This document shows positions 16,155-27,515 of a DNA stretch of 64,000 bases, in pieces (the stretch's first letter is position 1; every line of letters starts with the position of its first letter). A program made the translations under genes and the position numbers. The notes under the pieces are model-generated. The model was not told the origin of the DNA. It was given only the letters and a program-made list of their open reading frames with translations, and did no database searches. This DNA comes from Alginatibacterium sediminis. Lineage in GTDB: Bacteria; Pseudomonadota; Gammaproteobacteria; Enterobacterales; Celerinatantimonadaceae. The DNA lies in assembly GCF_003610775.1 (NCBI RefSeq), contig NZ_RAQO01000004.1, positions 1 to 64,000 on the forward strand, in the 5' to 3' direction.

Positions 16155-18866
16155 ATGAGCGATCTTGCTAGAGAGATTACGCCCGTTAACATCGAAGACG
16201 AGCTTAAAAGCTCGTACCTTGACTATGCGATGAGTGTCATCGTTGGTCGAGCACTACCTGACGTCCGCGATGGTCTGAAACCAGTTCACCGCCGCGTTTT
16301 ATTCGCGATGAGCGTACTCAACAACGACTGGAACAAGCCCTACAAAAAATCTGCACGTGTGGTCGGCGACGTTATCGGTAAATATCACCCCCACGGTGAT
16401 AGCGCGGTATACGACACCATCGTTCGTATGGCGCAGCCTTTCTCTTTACGCTACATGCTGGTTGACGGTCAAGGTAACTTTGGTTCAGTTGATGGTGACT
16501 CTGCAGCGGCAATGCGTTATACCGAAATTCGCATGGCCAAGTTTGCCCATTCACTACTTGCCGATCTCGATAAAGAAACCGTCGATTTTGTACCTAACTA
16601 TGATGGTACTGAGCAAATCCCTGAAGTAATGCCAACTCGCATACCAAACTTATTGGTTAACGGTTCATCTGGTATTGCTGTTGGTATGGCAACCAACATT
16701 CCTCCGCATAACTTAGTTGAAGTTATTAACGGTTGTTTGGCTCTTATCAATAATCCAGACATCACCATTGATGAACTCATGGAGTTTATTCCAGCGCCAG
16801 ATTTCCCGACTGCGGGTATCATTAACGGTCGCTCTGGTGTTATCCAAGCCTATAAAACCGGCCGTGGTAAAGTTTCAATTCGCTCTAAAGCCGAAGTTGA
16901 AACCGCCGACAATGGCCGCGAAACCATCATTGTTCACGAAATTCCGTACCAGGTGAACAAAGCGCGCTTGATTGAAAAAATCGCCGAGCTGGTTAAAGAC
17001 AAAAAAATTGAAGGCATTTCAGCGCTTCGCGATGAGTCAGATAAAGACGGCATGCGTATTGTTGTTGAAATTAAGCGTGATGCGGTCGGAGAGGTTGTTC
17101 TTAACAACTTGTATTCTCAGACTCAAATGCAAGTGTCTTTTGGTATGAACATGGTGGCCCTGGATCACGGTCAACCTAAGCTGTTTAACCTCTACGACAT
17201 GCTTGATTGCTTTGTACGTCACCGCCGCGAAGTTGTAACGCGTCGTACCGTATTTGAGCTGCGCAAAGCACGAGACCGTGCCCACATCCTTGAAAGCTTA
17301 GCGATTGCGCTGGCTAACATTGATGAAATTATTGAACTGATTAAAAAGTCCGCTAGTCCAAGTGAAGCGAAAGCTGGTTTGATTAGTCGTGGCTGGCCGC
17401 TAGGCGACGTTGCGCAAATGCTAGAGCGCGCCGGTGATGATGCAGCTAGACCTGAATGGCTAGAAGATGAGTTCGGTATTCGTGATGGCATGTATCACCT
17501 GACCGAAACCCAAGCTCAAGCAATTTTGGACCTACGCCTACATAAATTGACAGGCCTAGAGCACGAGAAAATTCTTGGTGAATATAAAGAGCTGCTTGAA
17601 CTTATTGCAGAGCTGCTCCTTATATTGAATAACCCTGAGCGTTTGCTCGAAGTGATCCGCGAAGAGCTCGAAGAAATTCGTGACCAGTTCGGTGATGAAC
17701 GTCGTACTGAGATTTCTGCTCACGCTGATTTGTCGATTGAAGACTTGATCAACGAAGAAGATGTCGTAGTTACCTTGTCGCAAGCGGGCTATGTGAAGTA
17801 TCAAATCTTGAGCGATTACGAAGCTCAACGTCGTGGTGGTAAAGGTAAAGCTGCAACCAAGATGAAAGAAGAAGACTTCATTGAGAAGCTGCTAGTGGCC
17901 AATACCCACGATACTATTTTGTGCTTCTCAACCGCAGGTAAAGTGTACTGGCTTAAAGTGTATCAATTACCGCTCGCCAGTCGCCAAGCTCGTGGTAAAC
18001 CAATTGTAAATATGTTGCCGCTTGATGCCGGTGAGTCAATCACTGCTATTTTGCCGGTTCGTGAATATGATGAAGATAAGTTTATCTTGTTTGCTACCCA
18101 AAACGGTACCGTTAAGAAAACTGCACTAAGTGCCTTTAAACGTCCTTTATCAAGTGGTATTAAAGCCATTAACTTAAGTGACGATAACCGCTTAATCGGT
18201 GTTGATATTACCGATGGTACTAACGACATTATGTTGTTCTCGGACGCTGGTAAAGTGGTTCGTTTCAATGAAAAACAACGTGATTCTGAAACCGGTGCGG
18301 TGAAACTTGATGCTGAAACAGGTGCTGAGTTACTAGCGCTACGCCCAATGGGCCGCACCGCAGCTGGTGTACGCGGTATTAGCTTAGACGAAGGACAATC
18401 GGTTGTATCTTTGATTGTACCTAAGTCGGACGGCGAAATTCTAACGGTTACTCAAAATGGTTATGGTAAACGAACTGCCATTAGCGAGTATCCAGCTAAG
18501 AGCCGTGCAACGAAGGGTGTTGTTTCTATCAAAGTTAGTGACCGTAATGGTCCGGTTGTTGGTGCGATTCAAGTGAACGAACTTGATGAGCTCATGATGA
18601 TTACTGACGCAGGAACCTTAGTCCGTACTCGTGCTAACGAAGTGTCTATTATCGGGCGTAACACTCAAGGTGTAACCTTGATTCGTACTGCTGATGACGA
18701 ACACGTGGTTGGATTGCAACGCATCGATGAGATTGAAGAAGATCTAACTCAAGACTTAGACGATGAAGCGCAAGGCGAGACCCCTCAAGCAGCTCCAGAG
18801 CAAAGTGCTCCAGAGGCTGACAACGAGCAAAGCCCGCAAGCAGATGAGCCAGAGCAACAGGACTAA
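16155..18866 (+). CDS. gyrA: DNA gyrase subunit A
   Basis: Breakage-reunion subunit of DNA gyrase, which introduces negative supercoils with GyrB. The 903 residues show the winged-helix and tower domains with catalytic Tyr122 ([11 protein letters not shown]). The quinolone-resistance region [17 protein letters not shown] carries Ser83 and Asp87, the drug-sensitive forms in E. coli numbering. The C-terminal beta-pinwheel (about 530-850) includes the GyrA box QRRGGKG. The last 45 residues are an acidic, Gln/Pro-rich tail of the type that modulates DNA wrapping. A clean terminator follows. Confidence 0.99.
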   Translation: MSDLAREITPVNIEDELKSSYLDYAMSVIVGRALPDVRDGLKPVHRRVLFAMSVLNNDWNKPYKKSARVVGDVIGKYHPHGDSAVYDTIVRMAQPFSLRYMLVDGQGNFGSVDGDSAAAMRYTEIRMAKFAHSLLADLDKETVDFVPNYDGTEQIPEVMPTRIPNLLVNGSSGIAVGMATNIPPHNLVEVINGCLALINNPDITIDELMEFIPAPDFPTAGIINGRSGVIQAYKTGRGKVSIRSKAEVETADNGRETIIVHEIPYQVNKARLIEKIAELVKDKKIEGISALRDESDKDGMRIVVEIKRDAVGEVVLNNLYSQTQMQVSFGMNMVALDHGQPKLFNLYDMLDCFVRHRREVVTRRTVFELRKARDRAHILESLAIALANIDEIIELIKKSASPSEAKAGLISRGWPLGDVAQMLERAGDDAARPEWLEDEFGIRDGMYHLTETQAQAILDLRLHKLTGLEHEKILGEYKELLELIAELLLILNNPERLLEVIREELEEIRDQFGDERRTEISAHADLSIEDLINEEDVVVTLSQAGYVKYQILSDYEAQRRGGKGKAATKMKEEDFIEKLLVANTHDTILCFSTAGKVYWLKVYQLPLASRQARGKPIVNMLPLDAGESITAILPVREYDEDKFILFATQNGTVKKTALSAFKRPLSSGIKAINLSDDNRLIGVDITDGTNDIMLFSDAGKVVRFNEKQRDSETGAVKLDAETGAELLALRPMGRTAAGVRGISLDEGQSVVSLIVPKSDGEILTVTQNGYGKRTAISEYPAKSRATKGVVSIKVSDRNGPVVGAIQVNELDELMMITDAGTLVRTRANEVSIIGRNTQGVTLIRTADDEHVVGLQRIDEIEEDLTQDLDDEAQGETPQAAPEQSAPEADNEQSPQADEPEQQD

Positions 18867-18902
18867 TCATCTTTTGATGTGCTGTTGTAAAGGTTGATCG
18901 TT

Positions 18903-18931
18903 AAAAGGGCGTTTTATACGCCCTTTTTTAT
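18903..18931 (+). terminator. gyrA terminator
   Basis: AAAAGGGCG (18903-18911), 7-base loop, CGCCCTTTT (18919-18927), then more T. It lies 37 bases after the gyrA stop and is a typical Rho-independent terminator. Confidence 0.92.
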
Positions 18932-18954
18932 TGCTTATTTATTGAGATAAGTAA

Positions 18955-18979
18955 TACCAACCCATTGATGGGATTGGTA
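18955..18979. repeat. Palindromic hairpin between gyrA and serC
   Basis: TACCAACCCAT (18955-18965) pairs with ATGGGATTGGTA (18968-18979) with one bulged A and a 2-base loop. There is no T-run, so it is not a terminator. TAATACCAAC recurs at about 19031. It may belong to the TAATACCAA-type palindromes scattered in Shewanella and relatives, which is recollection rather than something shown here. Confidence 0.6.
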
Positions 18980-19062
18980 CAACAAGCAAGACTCCACATG
19001 AGCTTTCATAGAAAAGCCTTGGAGATATATTAATACCAACATAGCGTGCTACAAGGAGTCTT

Positions 19063-20157
19063 ATGAAGCCTCAAGTTTACAATTTCTGTGCAGGACCGGC
19101 GATGTTACCTACCGCGGTCATGGCTAAGGCACAGGCTGAATTCGTCAATTGGCAAGGCAAAGGCGTTTCAGTTATGGAAGTGAGCCATCGCAGTAAAGAA
19201 TACATTGCGATAGCTGAAAAAGCTGAACGAGATATTCGTGAATTGCTAAATATTCCTAACAATTATCAGATATTGTTTTGCCAAGGTGGTGGGCGTGGCC
19301 AGTTTGCAGCCGCACCACTTAATCTATTAGGCGACAAGCAAAGCATTAGTTACATTGAAACCGGAGAGTGGTCGCGAGCTGCGATCGTTGAAGGTAAGAA
19401 GTTTGCATCTGCGTTTGTTCACAAGGCCATGACGCGTGACAGTAATGGCAAGGTTTGCGTAGAGGATAGCTCTCTTTGGAAAACCGACCCTCAGGCTGCA
19501 TACCTACATTATTGCCCAAACGAAACCATTGAAGGCGTAGCCATCAATGAAGTACCGCAAACTGACTTAGACTTAGTTGCCGACTTTTCGTCAACGATTT
19601 TGTCTCAGCCCATCGATGTGAGTAAATTTGCGCTTATTTATGCTGGCGCACAAAAAAACATAGGTCCTTCGGGCTTGGCTATCGCAATCGTACGTGACGA
19701 TCTGTTAAACAAAGCACATATCGATACACCTTCGATTTTGAATTACACCACTTTGGCCGGAGCGGGTTCAATGTACAACACCCCGCCAACCTATTCTTGG
19801 TACTTAGCCGGTTTGGTATTTGAGTGGCTTAAAGACTTAGGCGGTTTAGAAGCAGTAGCAAAACTAAATCAAGCTAAAGCTGCCTTGTTATACGACTATA
19901 TAGATTCAAGTTCGTTTTATAACAACGATGTTGCGCCAAGCAATCGCTCATTGATGAACGTACCATTTACGCTGCAAAACGACAGTTTAGACGCTGAATT
20001 TTTAAAGCAAGCGGAAGAAAATGGATTGGTAACCTTAAAAGGTCACCGTATTGTAGGCGGCATGCGAGCCAGCATTTACAATGCTATGCCGATTGAAGGA
20101 GTCCAAGCATTGGTGTCCTTTATGCAAATATTCGCCAAATCACACGAGGTCAAATAG
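19063..20157 (+). CDS. serC: Phosphoserine aminotransferase
   Basis: PLP-dependent transaminase making 3-phosphoserine from 3-phosphohydroxypyruvate and glutamate, and also acting in pyridoxal phosphate synthesis. The 364 residues include [19 protein letters not shown] (72-90), which binds the cofactor phosphate, and [11 protein letters not shown], with the PLP-binding Lys198. AAGGAG precedes the ATG. aroA follows four bases after the stop, the common serC-aroA pair of gammaproteobacteria. Confidence 0.98.
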   Translation: MKPQVYNFCAGPAMLPTAVMAKAQAEFVNWQGKGVSVMEVSHRSKEYIAIAEKAERDIRELLNIPNNYQILFCQGGGRGQFAAAPLNLLGDKQSISYIETGEWSRAAIVEGKKFASAFVHKAMTRDSNGKVCVEDSSLWKTDPQAAYLHYCPNETIEGVAINEVPQTDLDLVADFSSTILSQPIDVSKFALIYAGAQKNIGPSGLAIAIVRDDLLNKAHIDTPSILNYTTLAGAGSMYNTPPTYSWYLAGLVFEWLKDLGGLEAVAKLNQAKAALLYDYIDSSSFYNNDVAPSNRSLMNVPFTLQNDSLDAEFLKQAEENGLVTLKGHRIVGGMRASIYNAMPIEGVQALVSFMQIFAKSHEVK

Positions 20158-20161
20158 CCAC

Positions 20162-21448
20162 ATGCAACAACTTAAACTTGAGCCTATCGCTAAGATTGAT
20201 GGTGAAATCACCATCCCTGGTTCAAAAAGTGTATCCAATCGTGCCTTGCTGTTAGCCGCATTAGCAAGTGGTACCACAACACTCACCAATTTGCTTGATA
20301 GTGACGACATCCGCCATATGCTTTCGGCATTAGAAAGCTTAGGGGTAAAAACTGAGCTGAGCGACGACCGTCGGCAATGTACTGTGTACGGTTTAGGTGG
20401 CGCATTTACACCTAGCCAGCCACTTTCCTTGTTCTTAGGCAATGCTGGAACTGCAATGCGCCCGCTTTGTGCAGCACTTTGCCTGGGCAGTGGCGACATT
20501 GAACTCACTGGCGAGCCGCGGATGGAAGAGCGACCCATTGGTGCTTTGGTTGATGCATTGCGCCAAGTCGGCGCTGATGTCGAGTACCTTAAGAGCGAAG
20601 GCTATCCACCGCTTAGAATTAAGGCTCAAGGCCTAGCTGGCGGTAAAGTGAGTATCGACGGCAGTGTGTCTAGCCAATTTCTTACTGCATTTCTAATGGC
20701 TGCACCTTTGGCTAAGTCTGATATTGAGATTGAAATCAGTGGTGAGTTAGTGTCAAAGCCATATATTGATATTACGCTCAAAATGATGTCTGCCTTTGGT
20801 GTTGAAGTTGAAAACAACAATTACCAATCGTTTGTAGTCAAAGCGGGTCAGGGTTATAAATCAGTCAGTGAGTTTTTGGTTGAAGGTGATGCCTCGTCAG
20901 CTAGTTATTTCTTGGCTGCTGCGGCCATCAAAGGCGGACGCGTTCGTGTCAACGGTGTGGGTCGTCTTTCGATGCAAGGCGATGTTCATTTTGCTGATGT
21001 ACTTGAGCAAATGGGTGCCAACATTACTTGGGGCGACGATTTTATTGAAGCTCAGGTTGGCAAGCTAAGAGCAGTTGACCTAGATATGAATCACATTCCC
21101 GATGCGGCGATGACCATCGCTACCACGGCCTTATTCGCCAAAGGTACTACTGCCATTCGTAATGTTTATAACTGGCGTGTCAAAGAGACCGACCGCCTGT
21201 CAGCCATGGCTACAGAGCTTAGAAAAGTTGGCGCTACAGTCGTGGAAGGTGAAGACTTCATTGAAGTCACCCCGCCGCAACAGCTACAACATGCGCAAAT
21301 AGACACCTACAATGACCATCGCATGGCGATGTGTTTTTCCTTGGTCGCCTTAAGTGATACACCGGTCACGATTAATGATCCCGGTTGTACCTCAAAAACC
21401 TTCCCCGATTATTTCGACACCTTACAGTCTTTGGTTGTTGTAAATTAA
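20162..21448 (+). CDS. aroA: 3-phosphoshikimate 1-carboxyvinyltransferase (EPSP synthase)
   Basis: Sixth step of the shikimate pathway: joins shikimate-3-phosphate and phosphoenolpyruvate. The 428 residues carry [16 protein letters not shown] (about 21-36), the PEP-binding [15 protein letters not shown] (about 94-108) and the C-terminal NDHRMAMCF. The start at 20162 fits the family; an open frame extending back into serC is not used. It is co-transcribed with serC. The usual next gene, cmk, is missing and a flagellar cluster begins instead. Confidence 0.98.
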   Translation: MQQLKLEPIAKIDGEITIPGSKSVSNRALLLAALASGTTTLTNLLDSDDIRHMLSALESLGVKTELSDDRRQCTVYGLGGAFTPSQPLSLFLGNAGTAMRPLCAALCLGSGDIELTGEPRMEERPIGALVDALRQVGADVEYLKSEGYPPLRIKAQGLAGGKVSIDGSVSSQFLTAFLMAAPLAKSDIEIEISGELVSKPYIDITLKMMSAFGVEVENNNYQSFVVKAGQGYKSVSEFLVEGDASSASYFLAAAAIKGGRVRVNGVGRLSMQGDVHFADVLEQMGANITWGDDFIEAQVGKLRAVDLDMNHIPDAAMTIATTALFAKGTTAIRNVYNWRVKETDRLSAMATELRKVGATVVEGEDFIEVTPPQQLQHAQIDTYNDHRMAMCFSLVALSDTPVTINDPGCTSKTFPDYFDTLQSLVVVN

Positions 21449-21465
21449 ATCACGCTAAAGCTAAG

Positions 21466-21492
21466 CCTCGTACTATTTTGTGCGAGGTTTTT
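21466..21492 (+). terminator. serC-aroA terminator
   Basis: CCTCGTAC (21466-21473) pairs with GTGCGAGG (21480-21487), one T-G pair, then five T. It lies 17 bases after aroA and separates it from the flagellar operon. Confidence 0.9.
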
Positions 21493-21517
21493 GCTGTTCA
21501 TTTCGATAGTTTCAATC

Positions 21518-21534
21518 TTGGCAAGCTCCTTGCT
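21518..21534 (+). promoter_or_regulatory. Sigma-54 promoter for fliE operon
   Basis: TTGGCAAGCTCCTTGCT has the GG and GC elements twelve bases apart and matches the sigma-54 consensus TGGCAC-N5-TTGC closely. It lies 62 bases before fliE. Class III flagellar operons of polar flagellates (Vibrio, Shewanella) use such promoters with the activator FlrC. Confidence 0.85.
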
Positions 21535-21595
21535 TTTACCCTTGTACAAAGGAATAGCAAGACAAGCGTCAGCGCTTTGTCAGTTGGAGTGAAAA

Positions 21596-21964
21596 ATGCG
21601 AGTCGAATCTAACAGTTTAATGAGTGAGTTACAGGCACTACAAGGGGAAATGCGTAGTAATATGCAGCGCCCTGTTACTGTCGATCAAGCGCTACAAGAG
21701 CTATCAAATGGTCAAGGTGTACAAGAACTAAGCCAAACCAGTAATAACTTTGGTCAGTTGTTTAGTGATGCTCTCAACAAGGTCAATGGTCAGCAACAAG
21801 AAGCGAACAGCCTTCGTACCCGCTTTGATTTAGGGGATCGTAGTGTTGGTATCGGTGATGTAATGATTGCCGGACAAAAATCGAGTGTTGCTTTTGAAGC
21901 AACTGTTCAAGTGCGCAACAAGTTGGTTGAAGCGTACAAGGAAGTAATGAGTATGCCTGTCTAA
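21596..21964 (+). CDS. fliE: Flagellar hook-basal body protein FliE
   Basis: Adapter between the MS ring (FliF) and the proximal rod, and an export gate partner. 122 residues with the conserved C-terminal half (VGIGDVMIAGQKSSVAFEAT, VRNKLVEAYKEVMSMPV). The N-terminal 40 residues are Gln-rich and variable, as in the family. ATG 21596 has GGAG upstream. It is the first gene of the long flagellar operon driven by the sigma-54 site above; fliF follows after 17 bases. Confidence 0.95.
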   Translation: MRVESNSLMSELQALQGEMRSNMQRPVTVDQALQELSNGQGVQELSQTSNNFGQLFSDALNKVNGQQQEANSLRTRFDLGDRSVGIGDVMIAGQKSSVAFEATVQVRNKLVEAYKEVMSMPV

Positions 21965-21981
21965 GGACAGGGGGATAAAAC

Positions 21982-23682
21982 ATGGCTAACGAGTCCAACT
22001 CCATCTTAAGTGATGACAATGCAATTCTGGAAGACAACCTTGATGCGAACGAACAACGCAGCAGCGGTACTCTAGACATATTGCGCAATGGCGACATATT
22101 GCGCCAAGTGATCATGATTTTGGCCTTGACCATTATTTTGGGGCTTGGCTTATTTATGTTTTTTTGGGCGAAAGCTCCAGAAATGCGACCTCTTGCAACC
22201 TTAAATACTGAACAGTTGATAGAGACCTTAGATTTTCTCGATCAAAATAAATACGAATACAAGGTTGACGGTAAAACCGTCAATGTTCTGTCGGAGCAAT
22301 TTAACACCATTAAGTTACACTTAACCCGTAGTGGCTTGAGCTCAAGTGGTAGCGAGTTAGCCGGAGAAGATATTCTTCTTAAAGATATGGGGTTTGGGGT
22401 TAGTCAACGACTTGAAACTGAACGTCTTAAACTGAGCCGAGAACGACAGCTTTCTGAAGCTATTGAAGCGATGCAGTCGGTGCAACGCGCCAAAGTTCTG
22501 CTCGCTATACCTAAGACCAATGTTTTTGCTAAACGCGAACAACAACCTTCAGGAACCGTGGTTCTTACCCTTCGCCGCAACAACGGCTTACCTCAAGAAG
22601 AAATTGACTCGATTGTCGATATCGTTGCTTCGGCGGTACATGGTTTGGTACCCAGTCGGGTAACGGTGACCGATCATCATGGTCGCTTGCTTAATTCTGG
22701 CAGCCAAGACCCTATCTCATCACGTAATCGCCGTGAGTTTGAGCTTGAGCGCCAACGCGAAGACGAATATAAAAATAAAATTGACGCAATATTGATCCCA
22801 ATTTTAGGTGTTGGAAATTATACCGCCGAAGTTGATGTCACCATGGATTTCACCGCGGTTGAACAAACACAAAAAACCTTTAACCCAGATTTGCCTGCAA
22901 TTCGCAGTGAATTGTTAGTGGAAGACAATAAAGTCGGTGGCGGTGCTATTGGTATTCCTGGCGCTTTAACGAACCAGCCTCCACTGGATGCTGATATTCC
23001 TGAGGTTGCCGACGGCGGCGCTAATGCGCGTAATGCCAATGCCAGCAACCGTAGTGAGTCGACCCGCAACTACGAACTTGATACAACCATTAGCCATACG
23101 CGTTCGCAAACTGGAACGGTACAACGAGTAAGCGTGTCAGTGGCTGTCGATCACTTACCTGGCGCTGATGGTGCTCAGGGTGAGCCGCGTAGCGCCGAAC
23201 AAATTCTCAATATTCGCCGTTTACTGCAAGGTGGCGTTGGTTTTAGTATTAACCGAGGCGATAATCTTGAAGTCGTCAGCGTGCCATTTTCTCGTCCCGA
23301 CGCGTTTGAAGTTAGTGACCTGCCTATCTGGGAACAAGAATGGTTTTGGCGGGCAGTTCGTACCGCTGGTGCAGTTTTGGTACTCATCGTGCTTATTTTA
23401 GCGGTTATCCGACCTATTCTTAATAAGATGTGGAGTAGTGGCGAGACCGAAGAAGAAACGACTGACTTGGATGCAGCACTTGCAGCTTATGAGAATGATG
23501 ATGAAGTGGACTTATTGGCACTTGATAACTCCGCCGTTGATTTTGGAATTCGCGAAGGTCAGCTTCAGCTGCCAGACTTACATAAAGATGAAGACCTGCT
23601 CAAAGCGGTTAGGGCACTTGTGGCTAACGAACCAGACCTTGCAGCAATGGTAATAAAAGATTGGGTGATTAACGATGGCTGA
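21982..23682 (+). CDS. fliF: Flagellar MS-ring protein FliF
   Basis: Membrane ring on which motor and export gate assemble. The 566 residues have a first membrane helix (about 42-62, VIMILALTIILGLGLFMFFW), ring-building domains, a disordered Asn/Ala-rich stretch near 340-360 and a second helix (about 455-477). The cytoplasmic tail ends in the FliG-binding segment (DLLKAVRALVANEPDLAAMV). The 3' end overlaps fliG by eight bases. Confidence 0.98.
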   Translation: MANESNSILSDDNAILEDNLDANEQRSSGTLDILRNGDILRQVIMILALTIILGLGLFMFFWAKAPEMRPLATLNTEQLIETLDFLDQNKYEYKVDGKTVNVLSEQFNTIKLHLTRSGLSSSGSELAGEDILLKDMGFGVSQRLETERLKLSRERQLSEAIEAMQSVQRAKVLLAIPKTNVFAKREQQPSGTVVLTLRRNNGLPQEEIDSIVDIVASAVHGLVPSRVTVTDHHGRLLNSGSQDPISSRNRREFELERQREDEYKNKIDAILIPILGVGNYTAEVDVTMDFTAVEQTQKTFNPDLPAIRSELLVEDNKVGGGAIGIPGALTNQPPLDADIPEVADGGANARNANASNRSESTRNYELDTTISHTRSQTGTVQRVSVSVAVDHLPGADGAQGEPRSAEQILNIRRLLQGGVGFSINRGDNLEVVSVPFSRPDAFEVSDLPIWEQEWFWRAVRTAGAVLVLIVLILAVIRPILNKMWSSGETEEETTDLDAALAAYENDDEVDLLALDNSAVDFGIREGQLQLPDLHKDEDLLKAVRALVANEPDLAAMVIKDWVINDG

Positions 23683-24712
23683 TGAACAAGAAACTGGCAA
23701 CACTGATGCCGTACTAGCTGAAATGACCGGCATAGAGCGTGCTGCGATATTGATGCTGAGTTTGAATGAAGATGATGCGGCGAGTATATTTCGTCACTTG
23801 GAGCCTAAACAGGTACAACGCTTGGGTATGGCCATGGCTTCTATGCGTGACTTTGCACATGAAAAAGTTGTTGCTGTACATCGTCAATTTATTGATGACA
23901 TCCAAAAATTCACCAACATCGGTATTGGTAGTGAAGACTTTGTTCGTAATGCTTTGACAACGGCGTTGGGTGAAGATAGAGCTTCGAGCCTCGTTGACCA
24001 AATCATTTTAGGTAGCGGTTCGAAAGGTTTGGATTCATTAAAATGGATGGATGCCCGCCAAGTTGCCAATATTATTCAAAATGAGCACCCGCAAATTCAA
24101 ACTATTGTATTGTCTTACTTGGAAGCTGAGCAATCGGCTGAAATTATGTCTCAATTCCAAGATAAAGTACGCCTTGATTTGATGATGCGAATCGCCAACC
24201 TTGAAGAAGTTCAGCCAGCAGCATTGACCGAGCTAAACGAGATCATGGAGAAACAATTCGCCGGTCAGGCAGGAGCACAAGCAGCCAAGATGGGCGGCTT
24301 GAAAGCAGCTGCCAATATTATGAACTTCTTAGATACCAATATCGAAGGCTTGCTTATGGACTCGATTCGCGAAAGCGACGAAGAAATGGCGCAACAAATC
24401 CAAGATCTTATGTTTGTCTTTGAAAACCTCATTGATGTTGATGACCGCGGCATTCAAACCTTGCTACGTGATGTACCACAAGATCAATTGCAAGCAGCTC
24501 TTAAAGGAACAGACGAAGGACTTAAAGAGAAGATATTTGCCAATATGTCCAAGCGTGCTGCGGATATGCTTAAAGATGATCTTGAAGCCATGGGTCCAAT
24601 TAAAGTTAGTGAAGTTGAAAGTGCCCAGAAAGAAATTCTATCAATTGCACGTCGACTGTCCGAAGCTGGCGAAATTATGATCGGTAGTGGCGGTGGCGAC
24701 GAGTTCTTATAA
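23675..24712 (+). CDS. fliG: Flagellar motor switch protein FliG
   Basis: Rotor protein that links FliF to FliM and contacts the stator. The 345 residues include the FliF-binding N-terminal domain (MTGIERAAILMLSLNEDDAA), the middle EHPQIQTIVLSYLE motif (about 135-148) and the C-terminal torque helix (about 285-310) with alternating charges. It overlaps fliF at its start and shares its last base with the fliH start codon. Confidence 0.98.
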   Translation: MADEQETGNTDAVLAEMTGIERAAILMLSLNEDDAASIFRHLEPKQVQRLGMAMASMRDFAHEKVVAVHRQFIDDIQKFTNIGIGSEDFVRNALTTALGEDRASSLVDQIILGSGSKGLDSLKWMDARQVANIIQNEHPQIQTIVLSYLEAEQSAEIMSQFQDKVRLDLMMRIANLEEVQPAALTELNEIMEKQFAGQAGAQAAKMGGLKAAANIMNFLDTNIEGLLMDSIRESDEEMAQQIQDLMFVFENLIDVDDRGIQTLLRDVPQDQLQAALKGTDEGLKEKIFANMSKRAADMLKDDLEAMGPIKVSEVESAQKEILSIARRLSEAGEIMIGSGGGDEFL

Positions 24713-25677
24713 TGAGCAATGAGAATCAAGATATTGACGTTGATGCCTTGCTGCAAGATGTAGCGCAGCAAGCGCAACCGGAAACGACAGCCGGTCGTGA
24801 AGAAACAAATGAAATTGATGATCTTGTTTCAAGTGTTTCGCACGAGGCCAACTTAGGCAGTGATGGCCTTAATACCGAGCCTGAATCGGAAATCGATGCA
24901 ACTCCGCCGTGGGATTTACCCGAGTTTGATGACAATTTGGACTCTGAAGCTGCGGCTCAAACCAATGCGCTAAATATGCGTGCAGATTGGTTTGAGAAAG
25001 AAGATGAAACTCTCGAGCCAGAAGAGCCCGAGTATGTTCCGATGACTATTGAAGAACTTGAAGCACTTCGACAATCGGCTTATGACGACGGCTTCGCAGA
25101 AGGTCGTGAAGCGGGAATCGAGAAAGGTCAACAAGAAGGACATGCACTGGGGCTGGAACAAGGGCAGCAACAAGGCTATGAAGAAGGCCAAGCAAAAGGG
25201 ATCAGTGAGGGGCAATCCCAAATTGACACGCTTAGTACACAATGGGAAAGCCTCATTGAACAACTCTACACCCCGCAACAGCAACTAGACCAAGCACTTG
25301 AACAGCAGGTATTGGACTTAGTGCTTAGCTTGACCCAACAAGTGATTCAAACTGAATTATCGACAAATCCGCAAATTATTTTAGCGACCCTCAAGCAAGC
25401 AATTCAAGCCTTACCGGTGCATCAACAACAAACCAGTATTTATTTACACCCTGAAGACTTAACAATTGTTGAAGCTGCATTTCCAAAAGATAGTCAAGAG
25501 AAGCAAAAATGGGTCTTGATCGCCGATGGTAGTTTAGGCCAAGGTGATTGCCGGGTTGAAAGTGAATTGAGTTCGGTAAACGTTGATATGTCTGCGATTA
25601 TTAGTGAAGCGATGGCTCGTTTTATCTCTCAAAATAAGGACTTAAATGACACTAACGAATCGTCTGAGCCAGTATAA
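24712..25677 (+). CDS. fliH: Flagellar export regulator FliH
   Basis: Stator-like regulator of the export ATPase FliI. 321 residues, longer than the usual 230-270 because of an acidic N-terminal 100. A run of GxxxG-type repeats (about 125-165, [20 protein letters not shown] and onward) forms the long dimer helix, followed by the FliI-binding C-terminal domain. The 3' end overlaps fliI by 32 bases. Confidence 0.94.
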   Translation: MSNENQDIDVDALLQDVAQQAQPETTAGREETNEIDDLVSSVSHEANLGSDGLNTEPESEIDATPPWDLPEFDDNLDSEAAAQTNALNMRADWFEKEDETLEPEEPEYVPMTIEELEALRQSAYDDGFAEGREAGIEKGQQEGHALGLEQGQQQGYEEGQAKGISEGQSQIDTLSTQWESLIEQLYTPQQQLDQALEQQVLDLVLSLTQQVIQTELSTNPQIILATLKQAIQALPVHQQQTSIYLHPEDLTIVEAAFPKDSQEKQKWVLIADGSLGQGDCRVESELSSVNVDMSAIISEAMARFISQNKDLNDTNESSEPV

Positions 25678-26992
25678 GTCCGAGGGCTTACGTGACAAGC
25701 CAACCGTAGCTGGCAAGCTAACACGTGTTGTAGGGCTTACACTTGAAACGACTGGCTGTCGTGCGCCTTTAGGTTCGCTATGTGAAGTTGAAACCATTAA
25801 TGGAAGCTTGCAGGCGGAGGTGGTTGGTTTTGCTCAAGACAAACTATTTCTAATGCCCTCTGACCAACTAACCGGCGTGCTTCCTGGTGCGCGGGTAACT
25901 CCCTTAGGCCATAGCTATGGTGTACCCGTTGGACCAGCACTACTGGGAAGAGTTATTGACGGTCTAGGAAAACCCTTGGATGGTCTTGGACCAATCCACA
26001 GTAAAAAGACCATCGATTTTAACGCCGCTCCGATTAACCCTATGTCTCGTCAACCAATTAAAAAGCCAATGGATGTTGGTGTTCGTGCAATCAATTCAGT
26101 ACTCACAGTTGGGCAAGGTCAACGTATGGGCTTGTTTGCAGGCTCTGGTGTCGGTAAGTCAGTTCTACTCGGCATGATGTGTCGAGGGACAACTGCTGAT
26201 GTGGTGGTCGTCGGCCTAATCGGTGAACGTGGCCGAGAGGTAAAAGAGTTTATTGACGATATTTTAGGTGTGGAAGACCGAGAGCGAGCCGTTGTTGTAG
26301 CTGCCCCAGCTGATGCTTCCCCGTTAATGCGACTGAAAGCCTGTGATACTACGATGGCAATAGCTGAACATTTTCGGGATCAGGGCAAAAATGTACTGCT
26401 AATGATGGACTCGTTAACGCGTTATGCGCAAGCCCAGCGAGAAGTTGCACTTGCTATTGGAGAGCCGCCTGCGACCAAAGGTTACCCACCTTCAGTTTTT
26501 GCAAAACTTCCTCGTTTAGTTGAGCGTGCTGGAAATGGGCCTGAAGGCACCGGTTCTGTGACCGCTTTTTTCACAGTATTAACCGAAGGTGACGATCTAC
26601 AAGACCCGATTGCGGATGCGTCACGAGCGATTCTAGATGGCCATATTGTATTGTCGCGCAAACTGGCGGATTCAGGCCACTATCCTGCGATTGATATCGA
26701 GAAATCAATCAGCCGAGTTATGCCAGCGGTAACCGAAGATGCGCACCAACAACTGGCGCGTGGGTTAAAAATGCTGTATTCAAGCTATGAGCAAAACCAA
26801 GATCTTATCGCAATTGGTGCTTATCAACGCGGCGCAGATCCAAAGATTGATTTAGCGATTACGATGAAGCCACAAATGGATCAGTTTTTGCAGCAAGGTA
26901 TGAAAGAAATCGTTAATTACGACGATAGTTTGGCGCGCATGGAACGTACTATGCAAATGGCCAACATGAATCTACAGCAACAAGCTGGCTGA
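25646..26992 (+). CDS. fliI: Flagellum-specific ATPase FliI
   Basis: ATPase that energises the flagellar type III export apparatus, related to F1-beta. The 448 residues show Walker A ([17 protein letters not shown], about 160-176), Walker B ([20 protein letters not shown], about 250-269) and the C-terminal substrate domain. It starts inside fliH, so translation is coupled. Confidence 0.98.
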   Translation: MTLTNRLSQYKSEGLRDKPTVAGKLTRVVGLTLETTGCRAPLGSLCEVETINGSLQAEVVGFAQDKLFLMPSDQLTGVLPGARVTPLGHSYGVPVGPALLGRVIDGLGKPLDGLGPIHSKKTIDFNAAPINPMSRQPIKKPMDVGVRAINSVLTVGQGQRMGLFAGSGVGKSVLLGMMCRGTTADVVVVGLIGERGREVKEFIDDILGVEDRERAVVVAAPADASPLMRLKACDTTMAIAEHFRDQGKNVLLMMDSLTRYAQAQREVALAIGEPPATKGYPPSVFAKLPRLVERAGNGPEGTGSVTAFFTVLTEGDDLQDPIADASRAILDGHIVLSRKLADSGHYPAIDIEKSISRVMPAVTEDAHQQLARGLKMLYSSYEQNQDLIAIGAYQRGADPKIDLAITMKPQMDQFLQQGMKEIVNYDDSLARMERTMQMANMNLQQQAG

Positions 26993-27024
26993 TCTAGAGC
27001 TGTTTGTTGCGCGCAAGGAGACTT

Positions 27025-27471
27025 ATGGCAAGGCGCGCTCTTCATTTAATGGAACAACGATTAGCTGAGCAAGAACAACAAGCGGCGCGAGACTATGCCG
27101 CGGCTAGACAACAGTTAGATCAGTTTAAAACTCAACTCAATAACCTTGAAGACTATCGTCGCGGTTACCTTAAACAAGCGTTAGCTAAAGGCAAGGACGG
27201 TACAACTGCTGATGGCTTTCATCAATATCAGCTTTTTATTCAAAAGCTTGAGTTGGCAGGTCAACAGCAGATGAAAACTGTGTTTCAAATGGAGCAAAAC
27301 CTTAACAAAGCCCATCAAAACTGGATTGAGCTGCAAACCAAACGCAAAGCTATGTTGCATCTCATTGAACAAGACCGACACCGTGAAGTGATACGCCAAG
27401 ACAAAATTGAGCAAAAACAACTTGATGAATACGCTCAAATGGCCTTTCAGAGGCGTTTAAGCGAAGTTTAA
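27025..27471 (+). CDS. fliJ: Flagellar export chaperone FliJ
   Basis: Small coiled-coil protein of the export apparatus that sits in the FliI ring. 148 residues, almost entirely helical and rich in Gln, Arg and Glu, the usual FliJ size. The start at 27025 is chosen for AAGGAG seven bases upstream; a TTG start 21 bases earlier is possible but has no such site. Confidence 0.9.
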   Translation: MARRALHLMEQRLAEQEQQAARDYAAARQQLDQFKTQLNNLEDYRRGYLKQALAKGKDGTTADGFHQYQLFIQKLELAGQQQMKTVFQMEQNLNKAHQNWIELQTKRKAMLHLIEQDRHREVIRQDKIEQKQLDEYAQMAFQRRLSEV

Positions 27472-27498
27472 GCCAACATTTTGGGCAATGATGAGCAT

Positions 27499-27515
27499 TT
27501 GGCCTGATATATGCT
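27499..27515 (+). promoter_or_regulatory. Sigma-54 promoter for fliK operon
   Basis: TTGGCCTGATATATGCT keeps GG and GC at twelve-base spacing; the -12 box is ATGC instead of TTGC. It lies in the fliJ-fliK gap, about 130 bases before fliK, where Vibrio also has a second sigma-54 start. Confidence 0.65.
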
